Source: Ariolimax columbianus
Lineage: Eukaryota; Mollusca; Gastropoda; Stylommatophora; Arionidae
Direction of reading: 5' to 3'
DNA length: 64,000 nucleotides
NCBI GenBank assembly: GCA_036924085.1
Contig: JAVGWX010000004.1
Location: 43,604,793 to 43,668,792, forward strand
Part shown: in pieces, positions 35,890 through 46,498 of the stretch
Numbering within the stretch: position 1 is the stretch's first letter
Layout of the letters: every line of letters starts with the position of its first letter
The notes under the pieces: generated by a model
What the model was told of the DNA's origin: nothing
The model's input: the letters and a program-made list of their open reading frames with translations, nothing else
The model's database searches: none
Made by a program: the position numbers and the translations under genes

Positions 35890-36790
35890 CAGGAAACATG
35901 AATGGCACCAAGGACACAAAACACAGCATTATTGGCACCAAGGACACAAAAGACAGCATGAATGGCACCAAGAACACAAAAGACAGCATGAATGGCACCA
36001 AGAACACAAAAGACAGCATGAATGGCACCAAGAACACAAAAGACAGCATGATTGGCATCAAGAACACAAAAGACAGCATGAATGGCACCAAGAACACAAA
36101 AGACAGCATGAATGGCACCAAGAACACAAAAGACAGCATGAATGGCACCAAGGACAGCATGAATGGCACCAAGGATACACAAGACAGCATGATTGACATC
36201 AAGAACACAAAAGACAGCATGAATGGCACCAAGAACACAAAAGACAGCATGAATGGCACCAAGGACAGCATGAATGGCACCAAGGACACAAAAGACAGCA
36301 TGAATGGCACCAATGACACAAAAGACAGCATGAATGGCACCACCAACACAAAAGACAGCATGAATGGCACCAAGAGCACAAAAGACAGCATGAATGGCAC
36401 CAAGGACACACAAGACAGCATGAATGGCACCAAGGACACAAAAGACAGCATGAATGGCACCAATGACACAAAAGACAGCATGAATGGCACCACCAACACA
36501 AAAGACAGCATGAATGGCACCAAGAACACAAAAGACAGCATGAATGGCACCAAGGACACAAAAGACAGCATGAATGACACCAAAAACACAAAAGACGGCA
36601 TGAATGACACCAAAAACACAAAAGACAGCATGAATGACACCAAGAACACACAAGACACCATGAATGACACCAAGAATACAAAAGACACCACGAATGACAA
36701 CAAGGATACAAAAGACAACATGAATGACACCAAGAACACAAAAGACACCAAGAATGACACCAAGAACACAAAAAACAACATGAATGGAAT
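35890..36790. repeat. 30-bp tandem array, about 30 copies
   Basis: The unit is ATGAATGGCACCAAGAACAC plus AAAAGACAGC. Two units have 9-base deletions (near 36150 and 36262) and a five-unit segment is duplicated with a 150-base offset (36311 and 36461 carry the same variant order). Because the unit is 30 bases and lacks stops in several frames, long ORFs exist on both strands: plus 35898-36812 would be a 10-residue repeat containing Asn-Gly-Thr, and minus frames are open too. It sits in intron 1 of the ubiquitin-like gene. Variation is not biased to silent positions, so I call it non-coding. Confidence 0.95.
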
Positions 36791-37324
36791 TTTAAAAAAC
36801 ATTACAAAATAACATGAAAGGATCCTACTCAGACAACATAAATTGAACAAAGAACACAGAAGACATCATCAACTGATTTCAAAGACTTGCCGATTTATCA
36901 AGTTTATGTTGATTTACTGGCATTGTTTTCGACACTATAAGTGAGGAAAAGATTTGCATGCTTATAGAGTATACATTTGGTGGCTTGCTGTATTTTCAGC
37001 ATAATAATTGGGGGAACAGTTTCTCAATTTAATGAGTTTATTTCTGTTCAATTGCAATATTTTCAGCTAAATTTGTGTGTATGTCTGCATATGTGTGCGT
37101 GGGGCAGGGGGCTAATTGTGATGTTCCTCAAGGTGCTACTCACTTATAAAACAATCTTGGCTTACAAAGTTAATATAATTTTCTTGTTCTCCATTTCTTC
37201 TTACAAAACATATATGGCCAACATTGTAGAAGGCTTCTTACTGAAATCCTGTGCCATAGTATTATGTGTACTCTTGCAGTAGTGCTTTCTGAAGCAATAT
37301 ATTTTACATGATTTTTTGTTTGTG

Positions 37325-37478
37325 TGTTCGCCTCATTTCTTTATTCCCCAAGGTGGTGTGCGTTGCACTGTGGTTTTTATTTTGCACCTATTGACCCAGT
37401 GCATCCAAATCCAGCATGCATTTTATGCAAGGGTCTGCTTCCTCCTGAATTTTCTAATGAGATCGAACCCTCGCCTTT
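37325..37478 (-). mobile_element. tRNA-derived SINE family S1, copy S1d (truncated)
   Basis: Minus orientation. The tail side begins TGTTCGCCTCATTTC, followed by the core complement GCATCCAAATCCAGCATGC and one AAGGGTCTGCTTCCTCC block. The second block is missing, GAGATCGAACCCTCG is a B-box complement, and the A box is gone. It lies 70 bases before exon 2 of the ubiquitin-like gene. Confidence 0.85.
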
Positions 37479-37548
37479 AACCTTAACCTATATCAGATCA
37501 AGGAAAATTGTACACACTTTTTAACTATCAATTTTTATACTACAACAG

Positions 37549-37698
37549 ATGATGATCCTACTGCCAGGTCACAAACGGCCGCTAGACATGGACAGTGTGT
37601 TTATTGTCAAGCCTGGAACTGCTATCCTCATAGTTCCTCTGTATGATTACATGGTATCTATTGAAGTCAAACAGCTGGGACATAAGATCGATATGGTG
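37549..37698 (+). CDS. Tandem ubiquitin-like repeat protein, exon 2
   Basis: The acceptor is CTACAACAG at 37540-37548. The exon encodes 50 residues in phase 0: MMILLPGHKRPLDMDSVFIV finishes ubiquitin-like repeat 1 (compare the ubiquitin strand order ...RLIFAGKQLEDGRTLSDY), and YMVSIEVKQLGHKIDMV starts repeat 2. The donor is not ideal. GTG|GTTGGT (after 37698) keeps frame and gives the length expected for the repeat; GTGGTT three bases earlier would remove one residue; GTATAA further on would break frame. Residue numbering used below assumes 37698. Confidence 0.65.
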
Positions 37699-37843
37699 GT
37701 TGGTATAAAGCTAATGCCAAGTTTGTTTTTGTTAAGACTGAATCAAATGTCTCTTATCCTAGTACAGTATTCTTGTGCAAAGAAAATTATTTTTGTTACA
37801 ATATTTTGTATTTTAAATTTCTCTGTTATCGATGCAAGTTTTG

Positions 37844-38096
37844 GGGACAGCATGGGCTAGTGGTTAATTGACACGGCTCACAACCGAAGGTTCTGGGTTC
37901 AATCCCCATCACAGCACCGGCCGTTACCTCGAGGAAGCAAACCCTTAGAAAATGCAGGAGGAAGCAGACCCTTACATAAAAATGTATGTTGAAGTCGGAT
38001 GCATTGGGCCGACAGGTGCAAAATAAAAACCACAGTGCAATGCACCCTACCTTGTGGAATAGATAAATAAGGCGAACGCAAAAAAAATAATTTTTA
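37844..38096 (+). mobile_element. tRNA-derived SINE family S1, copy S1e
   Basis: A complete copy: A box GGGCTAGTGGTTAATTG, B box GGGTTCAATCCCC, paired GGAAGCA(A/G)ACCCTTA blocks, core GTTGAAGTCGGATGCATTGG, and a short A-rich tail. The duplications ATGCAAGTTTTG at 37832-37843 and 38097-38108 are identical. It lies in intron 2 of the ubiquitin-like gene. Confidence 0.95.
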
Positions 38097-38279
38097 ATGC
38101 AAGTTTTGTGTGCTTTGTTTTGTGTTTTTGTTATGTATTATGATTATAAGTTAACATCGGAATCAAGATATCTGCACTTAATGCAATGCTATGTAAAGCA
38201 AGGAGAGCCATACAACACACTCGCTGTATACATTTAAATAATTATAATAATGATATGATGGGATCTGATGGGGAAAATG

Positions 38280-38560
38280 GGACAAGTACCAGTGGAGGTG
38301 ATGGATAGCCACACATTATGGAAACCAGTGGATAACATTACCAGACAAGCTCTGTTCTAGAATCCACAACGCAAGAGACGTAGATGAAAACTGAGAACTC
38401 ATGGAAGAAGGAACTGGCAGCAAATGTAAAAGTAGCAAACAGGACATGCCTAGAATCGGCTCAGACAGCTCATGATAGGAAGACGGTAAATATTTGTTGA
38501 GGACCTATGCTCCACATGGAGCTGACAGGTTTTTGATTTGATTGATTGAATAATAATATA
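38280..38560 (+). mobile_element. Probable LINE 3' end with GATT tail
   Basis: It ends GACCTATGCTCCACATGG, GAGCTGACAGG and TTTTTGATTTGATTGATTG, like the fragment at 17390-17700. The protein content is decayed. Confidence 0.5.
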
Positions 38561-38695
38561 AAAATTTAATAACAGCTGACCTAATGCCAATTGAGTATTG
38601 ATTTGGGGCCAAGAGTATAGCAAAAACAATTACAAATAATTGTTTCAAAACACAAAAGGGTTTATATTTAATTTTTCAAGTGATGAACCCTGACT

Positions 38696-38936
38696 GTAGA
38701 ACTCCGTCTGGCCCAGAACCACGTCTCCAGTACAGCAAATCAAGTCCTGGACGCCAGAAAAACAACGTCCATGAAACGGATTCTTCATGTTTGGGAATTG
38801 GAGGAAATCACTAGGTGCCAAGTTCTGGTGTGTATGGCAGATATGGCATGATTTCATACCGGCATGTTTTTCTGACGTCCAGGACTTGATTATTGAACTG
38901 GAGACGTGGTTCCAGGCCCAGACGGAGGAGTTCTAT
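38696..38936. repeat. Inverted repeat, arms about 70 bp, spacer about 100 bp
   Basis: The left arm 38696-38763 (GTAGAACTCCGTCTGGCCC, then GAACCACGTCTCCAGT and AATCAAGTCCTGGACG) is nearly the exact reverse complement of the right arm 38866-38936 (GTCCAGGACTTGATT, ACTGGAGACGTGGTTCC, then GACGGAGGAGTTCTAT). It could be a fold-back element or local inverted duplication. It lies in intron 2 of the ubiquitin-like gene. Confidence 0.92.
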
Positions 38937-39204
38937 AACCAGAGCATCAGGAAGATAAAGAATAAGAATAGATGGAAGTAGTGTACCGACTTGCAGGGTT
39001 AATATATCAATATATAGTGAAGGACTAAAGTTCAGACCAATTTCTAGGCAAATGTTTTGACTCTTTCATACTAAAGTGTAAAATATGTCGGCTATGCTTA
39101 GCAGATATATTATATAGGAGGGATGGTTGACAAAATTTGCACTTTATTATGAAGGGAATTTTGCAATGTCTTATTAAAATAATCTTTATAATATATACTA
39201 GTCA

Positions 39205-39325
39205 GTTAAAATTTGTATGTACGTAATCCTTAGGTGAAATTTTTATGTATGTATTCCTTAAGTGAACATTTGTATGTACGTATACCTCAGGTGAATATTT
39301 TTATGTATATATTCCTCAGGTAAAT
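39205..39325. repeat. 28-29-bp minisatellite next to an acceptor
   Basis: Four units of the form ATTTGTATGTACGTAATCC plus TTAGGTGA, ending about 20 bases before the exon 3 acceptor. Each unit contains a CTTAGGT, TTAAGT or CTCAGGT sequence that resembles a weak acceptor. Confidence 0.85.
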
Positions 39326-39347
39326 ATTATAATATTTATTTCTACAG

Positions 39348-41195
39348 GTAAACATAACAATGACAGTAATGGAATTAAAAGCTCGGCTGCAAACAGAGAA
39401 TGGCTATCCAGCTGACTGCATGGACTTGTTGTACAGGGATATGCCTATGGAGAACACTCGGTATCTTTTTGAGTATGGACTAGCCCACAGCAGCACACTA
39501 TTTGTGTTGCTAATGGTAAAGAATGATATTCTTGTACACGTGGAGACATTCTGGGGCAAGCAGTACCATTTGTATGTGGATTCATGCACCACAGGTTATG
39601 GGATCATTGCCAGTATCCTGCGCCGCACTGTCAGTCAGAACGTTGTCGATGTAGCAAGATTGTACGAGCTCTTTCTACCAAAACACACACTAGTATTGTT
39701 TCTTGGCTCTCGTGTAATAGACTGGGACCACTGTCTAGGTTTCTATAACATTGAGAGTGGAAGTGTTCTAAGAATGTCCACTATAGGTCTGGCACACAAA
39801 ATGGCCATCCAGAAAGTGCCAGTTGTTTTGGAATCTGGCATCATCCAGAACCTCTTGGCTTCCAAATTTGACAGGTGGTCCACAATTGTGTTAAAGCTTC
39901 ATGGAATGACAGGATATCCAGTAAATCTAATGAGACTTGTGCGGAATGGTCAATTTACAGTAGACTTTTCCGACACTATTGGTTCCATCTCTAAGGTAAG
40001 AGACATAGTGCAACTGGACGTATCAGCTATTAAAACTGACGATGATTTATTATATGGAATTCCGCTTAAATTTAAAATAGCTAAGGGAATAACTGAGCTG
40101 TTGAAGGTTGCACCAAGTCGTACGATAAAATCAGTGAAGGATACTTTAGAAAGAATTGGAGTGCCAAATGCTTCAATCCGTGATCTTGTAGTTGAAGGCT
40201 ACCGGTTACCAAATAATAAAAGGGTTGTGGATGTAATTGATGAGTATAAAGTCCCCATTGAGCTTAGCTTGAGGCAATATCCAGTGTTCATTCATGGACA
40301 TCAGAATGTTATCTACAAGATGCTGGCCTATAGCAAGGAGACACTAGCCACATTTCTTATGAGAGTAAACATGAAAACAGGGTTGTCATTTAAGGACTTC
40401 TTGTTACTAGCTTGTGGTAATGTGCTTGATGACGATGAGAGTTTGCCAGTATTTGACACCAGAATTTCAGTCAAAGCTTCAGTGTTTCTTGTTCCAAGAA
40501 AGCAATACAGGTCATTCTTTATTTTAGAAGATGACTGGATGACTAAAGTCAGAATTCCTGCCTACCCTAAACTTCAGCAGATCAAAGACATTCTCTGGAA
40601 GGACAGGAAAATACCTGAAGGTGGTCTAGCTTCAATCGGAAGCTTTCTACAGTGGTATTTTGCTGCTCATAACAAGGACAATAGTGAAAATACCCAAATG
40701 TCACTCAAGGAAAGAATGACTGTGTACGAAGCAAACATTGGAAATAAGTATATGCAAATGAAAGTGGAGCAGCCCCAGTTAAGGAAATATAATTCTAAAG
40801 TGGACAAAGATCAATATAAGTTAGAGCATCTCAACCCAAAGACAGGTAAAAAGCAGCGAGCCCTCTCCCAGCCTACAAACAGACCATCTAGAATGCCCCA
40901 GTTGCCTCTGCTACCCAGACATATGTCTGCGGATATGAACAGGACTGTGGCTCACAATGAACATACACATAGAAAAGCACACAAATCAAAGCATGTTTCC
41001 AGATGGGCTCAGAAAGAAGGTAGAAGGAGAACAGTTGTAAGAGGGATACCAAAACCAAAATACAAATATACAGATTATGGTGAACAAACAGGTGGCGATA
41101 GAGTTAAGCCTGAAAACGGAGAGATGGTTTTCTGTCTGAGACATGACTTTACTATTAACCCCACCAATGAAGGACGGCAAAGTTACTATAACTGA
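39348..41195 (+). CDS. Tandem ubiquitin-like repeat protein, exon 3 (terminal)
   Basis: The acceptor is TTTCTACAG at 39339-39347. The exon opens VNITMTVMELKARLQ in phase 0 and runs 615 codons to TGA/TAA-type stop at 41195. With exons 1-2 the product is about 741 residues. Approximate ubiquitin-like repeats: 1 at 32-106, 2 at 111-182 (ends SSTLFVLLM), 3 at 186-271 (LVHVETFWGKQYHLY...), 4 at 278-352 (VLKLHGMTGYPV...), 5 at 365-435 (PLKFKIAKGITELLKV...VEGYRLPNNKRVV), 6 at 438-508, and a partial 7 at 513-565. Residues about 567-741 are basic and low in structure (KKQRALSQPTNRPSRMP, HTHRKAHKSKHVSRW). No repeat ends in Gly-Gly, so conjugation or processing into monomers is unlikely. No catalytic motif, signal peptide or membrane segment is seen. 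Role unknown; scaffold or ubiquitin-mimic functions are speculation. Confidence 0.85.
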   Translation, partial: VNITMTVMELKARLQTENGYPADCMDLLYRDMPMENTRYLFEYGLAHSSTLFVLLMVKNDILVHVETFWGKQYHLYVDSCTTGYGIIASILRRTVSQNVVDVARLYELFLPKHTLVLFLGSRVIDWDHCLGFYNIESGSVLRMSTIGLAHKMAIQKVPVVLESGIIQNLLASKFDRWSTIVLKLHGMTGYPVNLMRLVRNGQFTVDFSDTIGSISKVRDIVQLDVSAIKTDDDLLYGIPLKFKIAKGITELLKVAPSRTIKSVKDTLERIGVPNASIRDLVVEGYRLPNNKRVVDVIDEYKVPIELSLRQYPVFIHGHQNVIYKMLAYSKETLATFLMRVNMKTGLSFKDFLLLACGNVLDDDESLPVFDTRISVKASVFLVPRKQYRSFFILEDDWMTKVRIPAYPKLQQIKDILWKDRKIPEGGLASIGSFLQWYFAAHNKDNSENTQMSLKERMTVYEANIGNKYMQMKVEQPQLRKYNSKVDKDQYKLEHLNPKTGKKQRALSQPTNRPSRMPQLPLLPRHMSADMNRTVAHNEHTHRKAHKSKHVSRWAQKEGRRRTVVRGIPKPKYKYTDYGEQTGGDRVKPENGEMVFCLRHDFTINPTNEGRQSYYN

Positions 41196-41480
41196 AGACA
41201 CTGTTGGCTATACTTATTGATTGTATTTTTGCACCAAGACTGCAATTTAAGCACACATTTTTTATACTGTGGTACAGATAAAATAACTGTTGAATATCTG
41301 CTGTAAAAGTTCTCAACATATGAGAAACACAGAAAGCACACATGACCATCACTGGACAAGCTGTAAGAAATTAAATTTAAACTAAGACTGACCACTGCTT
41401 TCTGTAGATACAAGTATTAGTAAACTGATGTCTGAAAGCCTACAAAAACTTTTCAAAAAACTTTGATTGTGCAAGTGTGA

Positions 41481-41483
41481 TAT

Positions 41484-41542
<59 letters not shown>
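41481..41542. repeat. (TA)n microsatellite
   Basis: An almost perfect TA run downstream of the ubiquitin-like gene, within its likely 3' untranslated region. Confidence 0.97.
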
Positions 41543-41543
<1 letters not shown>

Positions 41544-41581
41544 TGCAAATTATTGGATTTGTGCTGCTGTTCAATCACCTA

Positions 41582-41587
41582 AATAAA
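41582..41587 (+). promoter_or_regulatory. Candidate polyadenylation signal
   Basis: A canonical AATAAA lies 387 bases after the stop codon of the ubiquitin-like gene. It is the first clear one I see downstream on the plus strand, so I propose it as the end of that transcript. Unproven. Confidence 0.4.
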
Positions 41588-42439
41588 GAGGACAGACAAT
41601 GACAAACAGCAGAGCATGCTCTCCAAATCTGCTGATTTCACAAGAGAAGCGGAATGATAGCACGACATTGCTCAATCAACATGAGGGATAAACTGCATTG
41701 TATTGTGGCTAAGGAAGGGGATACGTGGAAACCTCTTGTGATCACTGTCATGAACAAAGATTCCTGATGGTAATGTGGGCAGACTTAGCCAAACCACCAA
41801 GTTTATTATGGGGTAAGTAGATATGATTATTTGAGAGTAAATAAAAAAGAAGCAGAACAAAGTGCCTAAATCACATCATTCTGAAAGAAGTGAAACAAAT
41901 AGATGATGGAAAAATAAGTATAATTATTCTAAAATTCCATTGAAAGTGACATTTAAAAACACACATAACTGTAACTTATTACAGGTACTTCTGTGTTATG
42001 TTTGGTTGTATTATGTTTTTATTCTTTATTACACCCAGAAAATTGAGAATAGTATTCTGCATATTTAAGGTAACTATACAACTGTTTTTACATCTGTATG
42101 TGTGTTACTTCATTTTGACTGCAATTCTTTCCTTTCCGCATAGATCTATGCCATTCTGAACTGATTTCATTGACAACTCATATCAAAAGACTGCCTATAA
42201 ATATTATCTTCAGCCTAGATTTAAGCAGGAAATTCCATGATATTTAAGACAGTAATCGGTTTTTGGTCATTTACAAAATCAATTTTATGTTTTAGTCAAA
42301 AAGCAATACTAAAAGGAAATTCATTTGAGTATGATGCAAATTAATGTAAGAGACACAATTCTGATTCCCACCAGGTAATCATCTTCACAAAAGCACTATC
42401 TATGATGTAAACTTTCAAGGGTGGCAAAGTACCATTCTT

Positions 42440-42915
42440 GAGGACTGAACTAAGCAGGGTAGCTGCCAGAAGGCAAACCATACTTCAGTGGCAATCATGC
42501 TATTATGGTGTACCATGGAACAAGATGGCAGATATGCATGCAAAAAAGAACATGAAAGCATTGAAATCATATACTTTGAGAAAAAGAGCTATTGAGGCTC
42601 TCACAAGAGAACAGAACCAACCAAACGACTATTGTAATTTTGACAGATCACCATTCTTCTCCTCAGGACAAGGCACAACAGACACATACACAAGATATCA
42701 CTATCTGCTTCACCATTTTTACACATGTAAACTAAACAAACAACCTGCTGAGCATGTGTTACAAGACTGTCCTCTGTCTGGCCAGTTAGGGATGATATTC
42801 TGGCTCAATGATTCAACACTGGACTCAGAATTGTATGGAAATGAAGAGGAGTTCCAAACAAGCGCTGATTTCATCATGGAAACTCTAGTGACAGTGCAAA
42901 AATCAAAGATTTGAT
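42440..42915 (+). mobile_element. LINE RNase H tail, family F-like, decayed
   Basis: The plus strand reads ILQWQSCYYGVPWNKMAD, a decayed version of the RNase H end (IxWxPxHxGxxGNExAD), then AEHVLQDCPLSG, matching the C-terminal His/Cys motif of such elements (compare TVEHILQSCMLTQ at 51820). One long frame remains but key residues are lost. Confidence 0.65.
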
Positions 42916-43044
42916 CACAAGAAGAAGGAGAAATAAAAAATTACATGGTCTTGATCAGTATAAGGAAAATACTCAGATAATAAAACAAGAAAACACCATA
43001 TAATGATGAACAAGGCAGTAGCAGTGACAAGAATGTATCCTTAC

Positions 43045-43184
43045 CTCAAGAACTTCTTCCCCCTTCAACCACTTCACGCGGGCTCGAGGATCTGATACAA
43101 AACATTCCAATATTCCAGCCTTCATTCGGGGGAATTTGTAGGACTCTGGTAGCTTTTGGGTGAAGTAGTAATCAGGTTCTTTGG
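43045..43184 (-). CDS. Giant muscle-type protein, exon 5: first half of Ig domain 2
   Basis: The minus-strand exon follows the acceptor TTCTTTTACAG (from 43185) and ends at donor GAG|GTAAGG (43044/43045). Two bases complete an Ala codon with the phase-1 end of the exon at 46499-46662, then 46 residues follow, starting KEPDYYFTQKLPES and ending WLKGEEVLE in phase 0. The B-strand Cys (GILECFVSD) and core Trp (VKWLKG) are at normal spacing. The next exon is 30.9 kb away at 12012-12150. Confidence 0.9.
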
Positions 43185-43309
43185 CTGTAAAAGAATAATG
43201 GTATCCTAATGCAGTGCAACACATATTAGCAGCAATCCCTAGAAAAATGAACATATCTTTTCTATATATGAGTATGTATATAAATCATTATTAGGTGCAT
43301 ATCAATATC

Positions 43310-45975
43310 TAATTAAGGAATGAGTAATGGAGGAGTTATGATATGGTCTCCTAGTCCGGAGAAATACATTCCAACTATGGTAAGTTCTAGGTTCTCCAAT
43401 TGAGGATAAACTAAATAAAACTAGCTCACACATTATGCAGCTACTGCCAGGGCAAATGATCTTTATTTCTTAGCCCCATAAATCCATACAGCTGACTCGG
43501 TAGTAGAAAAAAAAAGGTTGCTGTAATCTTTATTATCTAACGCTGTATCTCATTTATTTCTAAACAAATCTATTGGCCAGATTCACATGGCTTCCTTTCT
43601 ATCCCAGAAGTCATTTTATCAGAATTATGCTATACATTGGTTCATATTCAGAGGAAGTGTAGAAGTCCCTCTTCTTCATCATTCATCCTCAGATCAAACT
43701 CCTAGTTTTTTTTAAACAAATCCCACCATTGTTTGTTTTATCTCCTTACAGCTTTTGTCTCATATCTGTCTCATAGACTAGTACTGTTCTCTCTCTTCCT
43801 GTGTGAGCATGAAGCTTTGTAGGATGTGTTCTGTGGTCATCATATGCTCCCAAAATGGAAGCCTGTTATCTGTCTAAATTCTCATTTTGTTGTACAGATG
43901 ACACTTGAGTATATTATGTCCAGTTCTTCTCAAGTTAAATCATATTAGGTGTCTTTTTTTCTAAAGTGATTGTGTTAATCTGTCTATTTTCACCTGAAGT
44001 TAGCTTTAATGTACAGATGTTAAAAATGATTTAATCAGATACCCATTAACTACAATAATTCGCAACTGCCATTTTCAAATTCCTTAGTCATTTTTGTTGG
44101 ATCCAGAATAGGAAACAAAACTAAAGCCCACTTGTGATTTATGGAGCTTAGGCTCTACCATAGCTCACACTCTCTATCCTAAAACCTTGGCATATATTTT
44201 ACCTATGTGACTAAGGAGGGTTATGCCTCTGTATAAGATGCAGTCTTTTCAGGGCAAGATGGTGGAGTAAACTCTTTTTTTCAAAGATTTGTGGTGTTAT
44301 TATGAATTATTAATAAACCAGTACCAATGTAAGACATAAAGGAACCAATTAAGCTATGCAAAAGTGATTCTACAACAGACCCAGGAAGCCGATAGATAAT
44401 AAATGCTTAAAAAAATCTACTAAATATTTAATTTAAATCAGATAAGTAATTAATTCCTATTTTACTACAAATTATATTCAAATATAATATCAATCAACCA
44501 ATCAAAACTTTGTCATTCCCTAAGGACCACAGGTCTTCAGCAAATACACACCCTATCTGCTTGTCCTGTGCCCTCTGTTTCAGCTCCAGCCATACCTTTC
44601 TTGTGCCTTTATATTTGCTTCTCCTTTCTCCATGTATGTCTTGGTCTACCTCTCTTGCCTTGGGGATACCAAAACTGAGATTGTCCTGTAATGCTATCGA
44701 CAGGTTCCCATTGTGTGACCTACCTATCACCATCACCTGGAATGTACATGCTTAACCCTTCTTCAACTCCGGTGGTAGGGGGTGTCTTATTTCCTTGTAC
44801 TAAATACGACAGACAATTCTGGACTCTGATTGGCTTATTTTGCGATCTTTGAACTCATATGAACAGTGAATGTTGACAAAGTGGTCCTCCTCAATTACGA
44901 TGGAAGAACAACAACATTCCACTCCATTGATGTCTGTTTGGTTCTTTTCAGCAGTTCCACATTACTGAACTTGTCATACAGCTCAATTCCTTAATTTTGT
45001 GAAGGCAGAATTGTTTAAGAAAATCTTTAATTTTTTCTTTGACTTTTTTATATTGTTCACCATGTTTAAGAGCGATACAACACAATGACTTAACATTACA
45101 ATTTTAGATTCTCAATTAATATTATAATTTTGTTTTGCTACTTGTAGTTTTATCATTCTTTAAACTGAAATTTTTGGCTGTTAAATTTACTTTTGTGAAT
45201 GAGAATATCTGATGTATGACATACAATAAATGATTTTGATACTCCAGATTTTGGTTCTCTCTAGTTATTATAGTTATTATCAAATATAAAAATACAATTC
45301 CCTTAACAATCAGTTTTGAAGCTCCTTTATTTGCATGATTTGGACAAAAAAAATTGTGCTAGTAAACAGTTTTAATAATTATGATTTAACCATTTCAGAG
45401 GAATGATCAGCTACTACTCAACTTCTATAAAAATAGTGATCTGATTATAGGGCATGAAGAAGACCAAGAAGGGCAAGTTTATGTGCAATGCAATTAAAGT
45501 GCTAGTTTTATCATCATCTTATACTGGCAGAATGTATAAGACAGCAGTTTGGAAAACCAGAATGTTGTGTGTTTAATTCCTTGTTTGGAAATAAACCAAC
45601 AAAAAAGCAACAGGAAGATGACATTTCAGATTCATAGCCCAAGTGGGTCAGCCTCCCCATTAGAAGGTTAAGTAGAGAAAAAGATAAAGATAGAGAACAT
45701 TCTTTGACATAGAGACTACTTCTGGTGATCAGTTCATCATCATTACTTTCTAACTTACTTACTTACTTTCTGTGTCCAGCAACCTCACAAAGTATTGAAT
45801 CAGAAATTTAACTACAGTAAATATAAACTGATGAACTCTAGAAATACAAATAATAACATTGAGAACATATGAATCAAGTACGGAAAATGAACACCAAAGA
45901 AATGTCTAACCTTTCATTTTATTATCAAACAAATTTTTACTTAGAATTCTCCTTAAGTTAGATAATTGATATCAG
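43310..45975. other. Intron segment with one LINE end, no gene
   Basis: Between Ig exons 4 and 5. A copy of the ATTG-tail element occurs in minus orientation at 44490-44760 (CAATCAACCAATCAAAAC start, CTTCAGCAAATACACACC), a decayed dispersed core at 44205-44235 (GTGACTAAGGAGGGTTATGC), and a weak tRNA-like B box near 45570. The rest shows nothing I can support. Confidence 0.5.
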
Positions 45976-45979
45976 ACAG

Positions 45980-46195
45980 CCAGAAAAATATATCAAATGA
46001 AAAATAATGGTGATGAGATTAACTGGCATCCATATGGTATTGAGGCAAAAAAGAGGAGCAAAGAATAATAAAACTCTGACCAGACAGGAAGTGGTTTCAG
46101 AGGGCTTGGCAAGGGACCATCTACCTCATCCTGTAGAAACTTTTAACTACAAGAAAAAGAAAAGATCTCTACATATCATGGTAGAAGAAGAATGA
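45980..46195 (+). mobile_element. Possible LINE 3' end
   Basis: The plus strand reads AKKRSKE then TGSGFRGLGKGPSTSSC-like residues before a lysine-rich end; the block GACCATCTACCTCATCCTG with TGTAGAAACTTTTAACTAC resembles 11530-11570. Weakly supported. Confidence 0.35.
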
Positions 46196-46498
46196 ATAAG
46201 TCCAGTCAAGATTAGCAGGCACTTTTAAACATCATCATAAAAATACAATAGAAAATAGTAGAGCACAAATGCTATATAGCTATTACCCAAATATTCCTGA
46301 TGGACTTGAGCTCACACCACAAATAATGAAGAAGAATGCAGTCAAAATATTAGTGACATTGAATCACTGAACTGTATTACCTAGAATTGACTTGAAGACA
46401 GCAAAGCAACTGTCTTAGCACATAAATCACTAGAGTTGCAGTATATGATCCAGTGGAAATTAAGACAATATTACTACTCAACAAAATGTGATTTTTAC

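Noticed and set aside
35832..36850. Long minus-strand ORFs (190-322 codons) giving Cys- or Phe-rich repeats
   Set aside because: They are mirror readings of the 30-bp array. Open frames on both strands follow from the stop-free repeat unit, not from coding selection.
38645..38981. Short ORFs on both strands at the inverted repeat
   Set aside because: The similar peptides on opposite strands come from the two arms of the inverted repeat; no protein family is recognised.
42438..42914. 158-codon ORF as a host gene
   Set aside because: It carries decayed RNase H and C-terminal LINE motifs.
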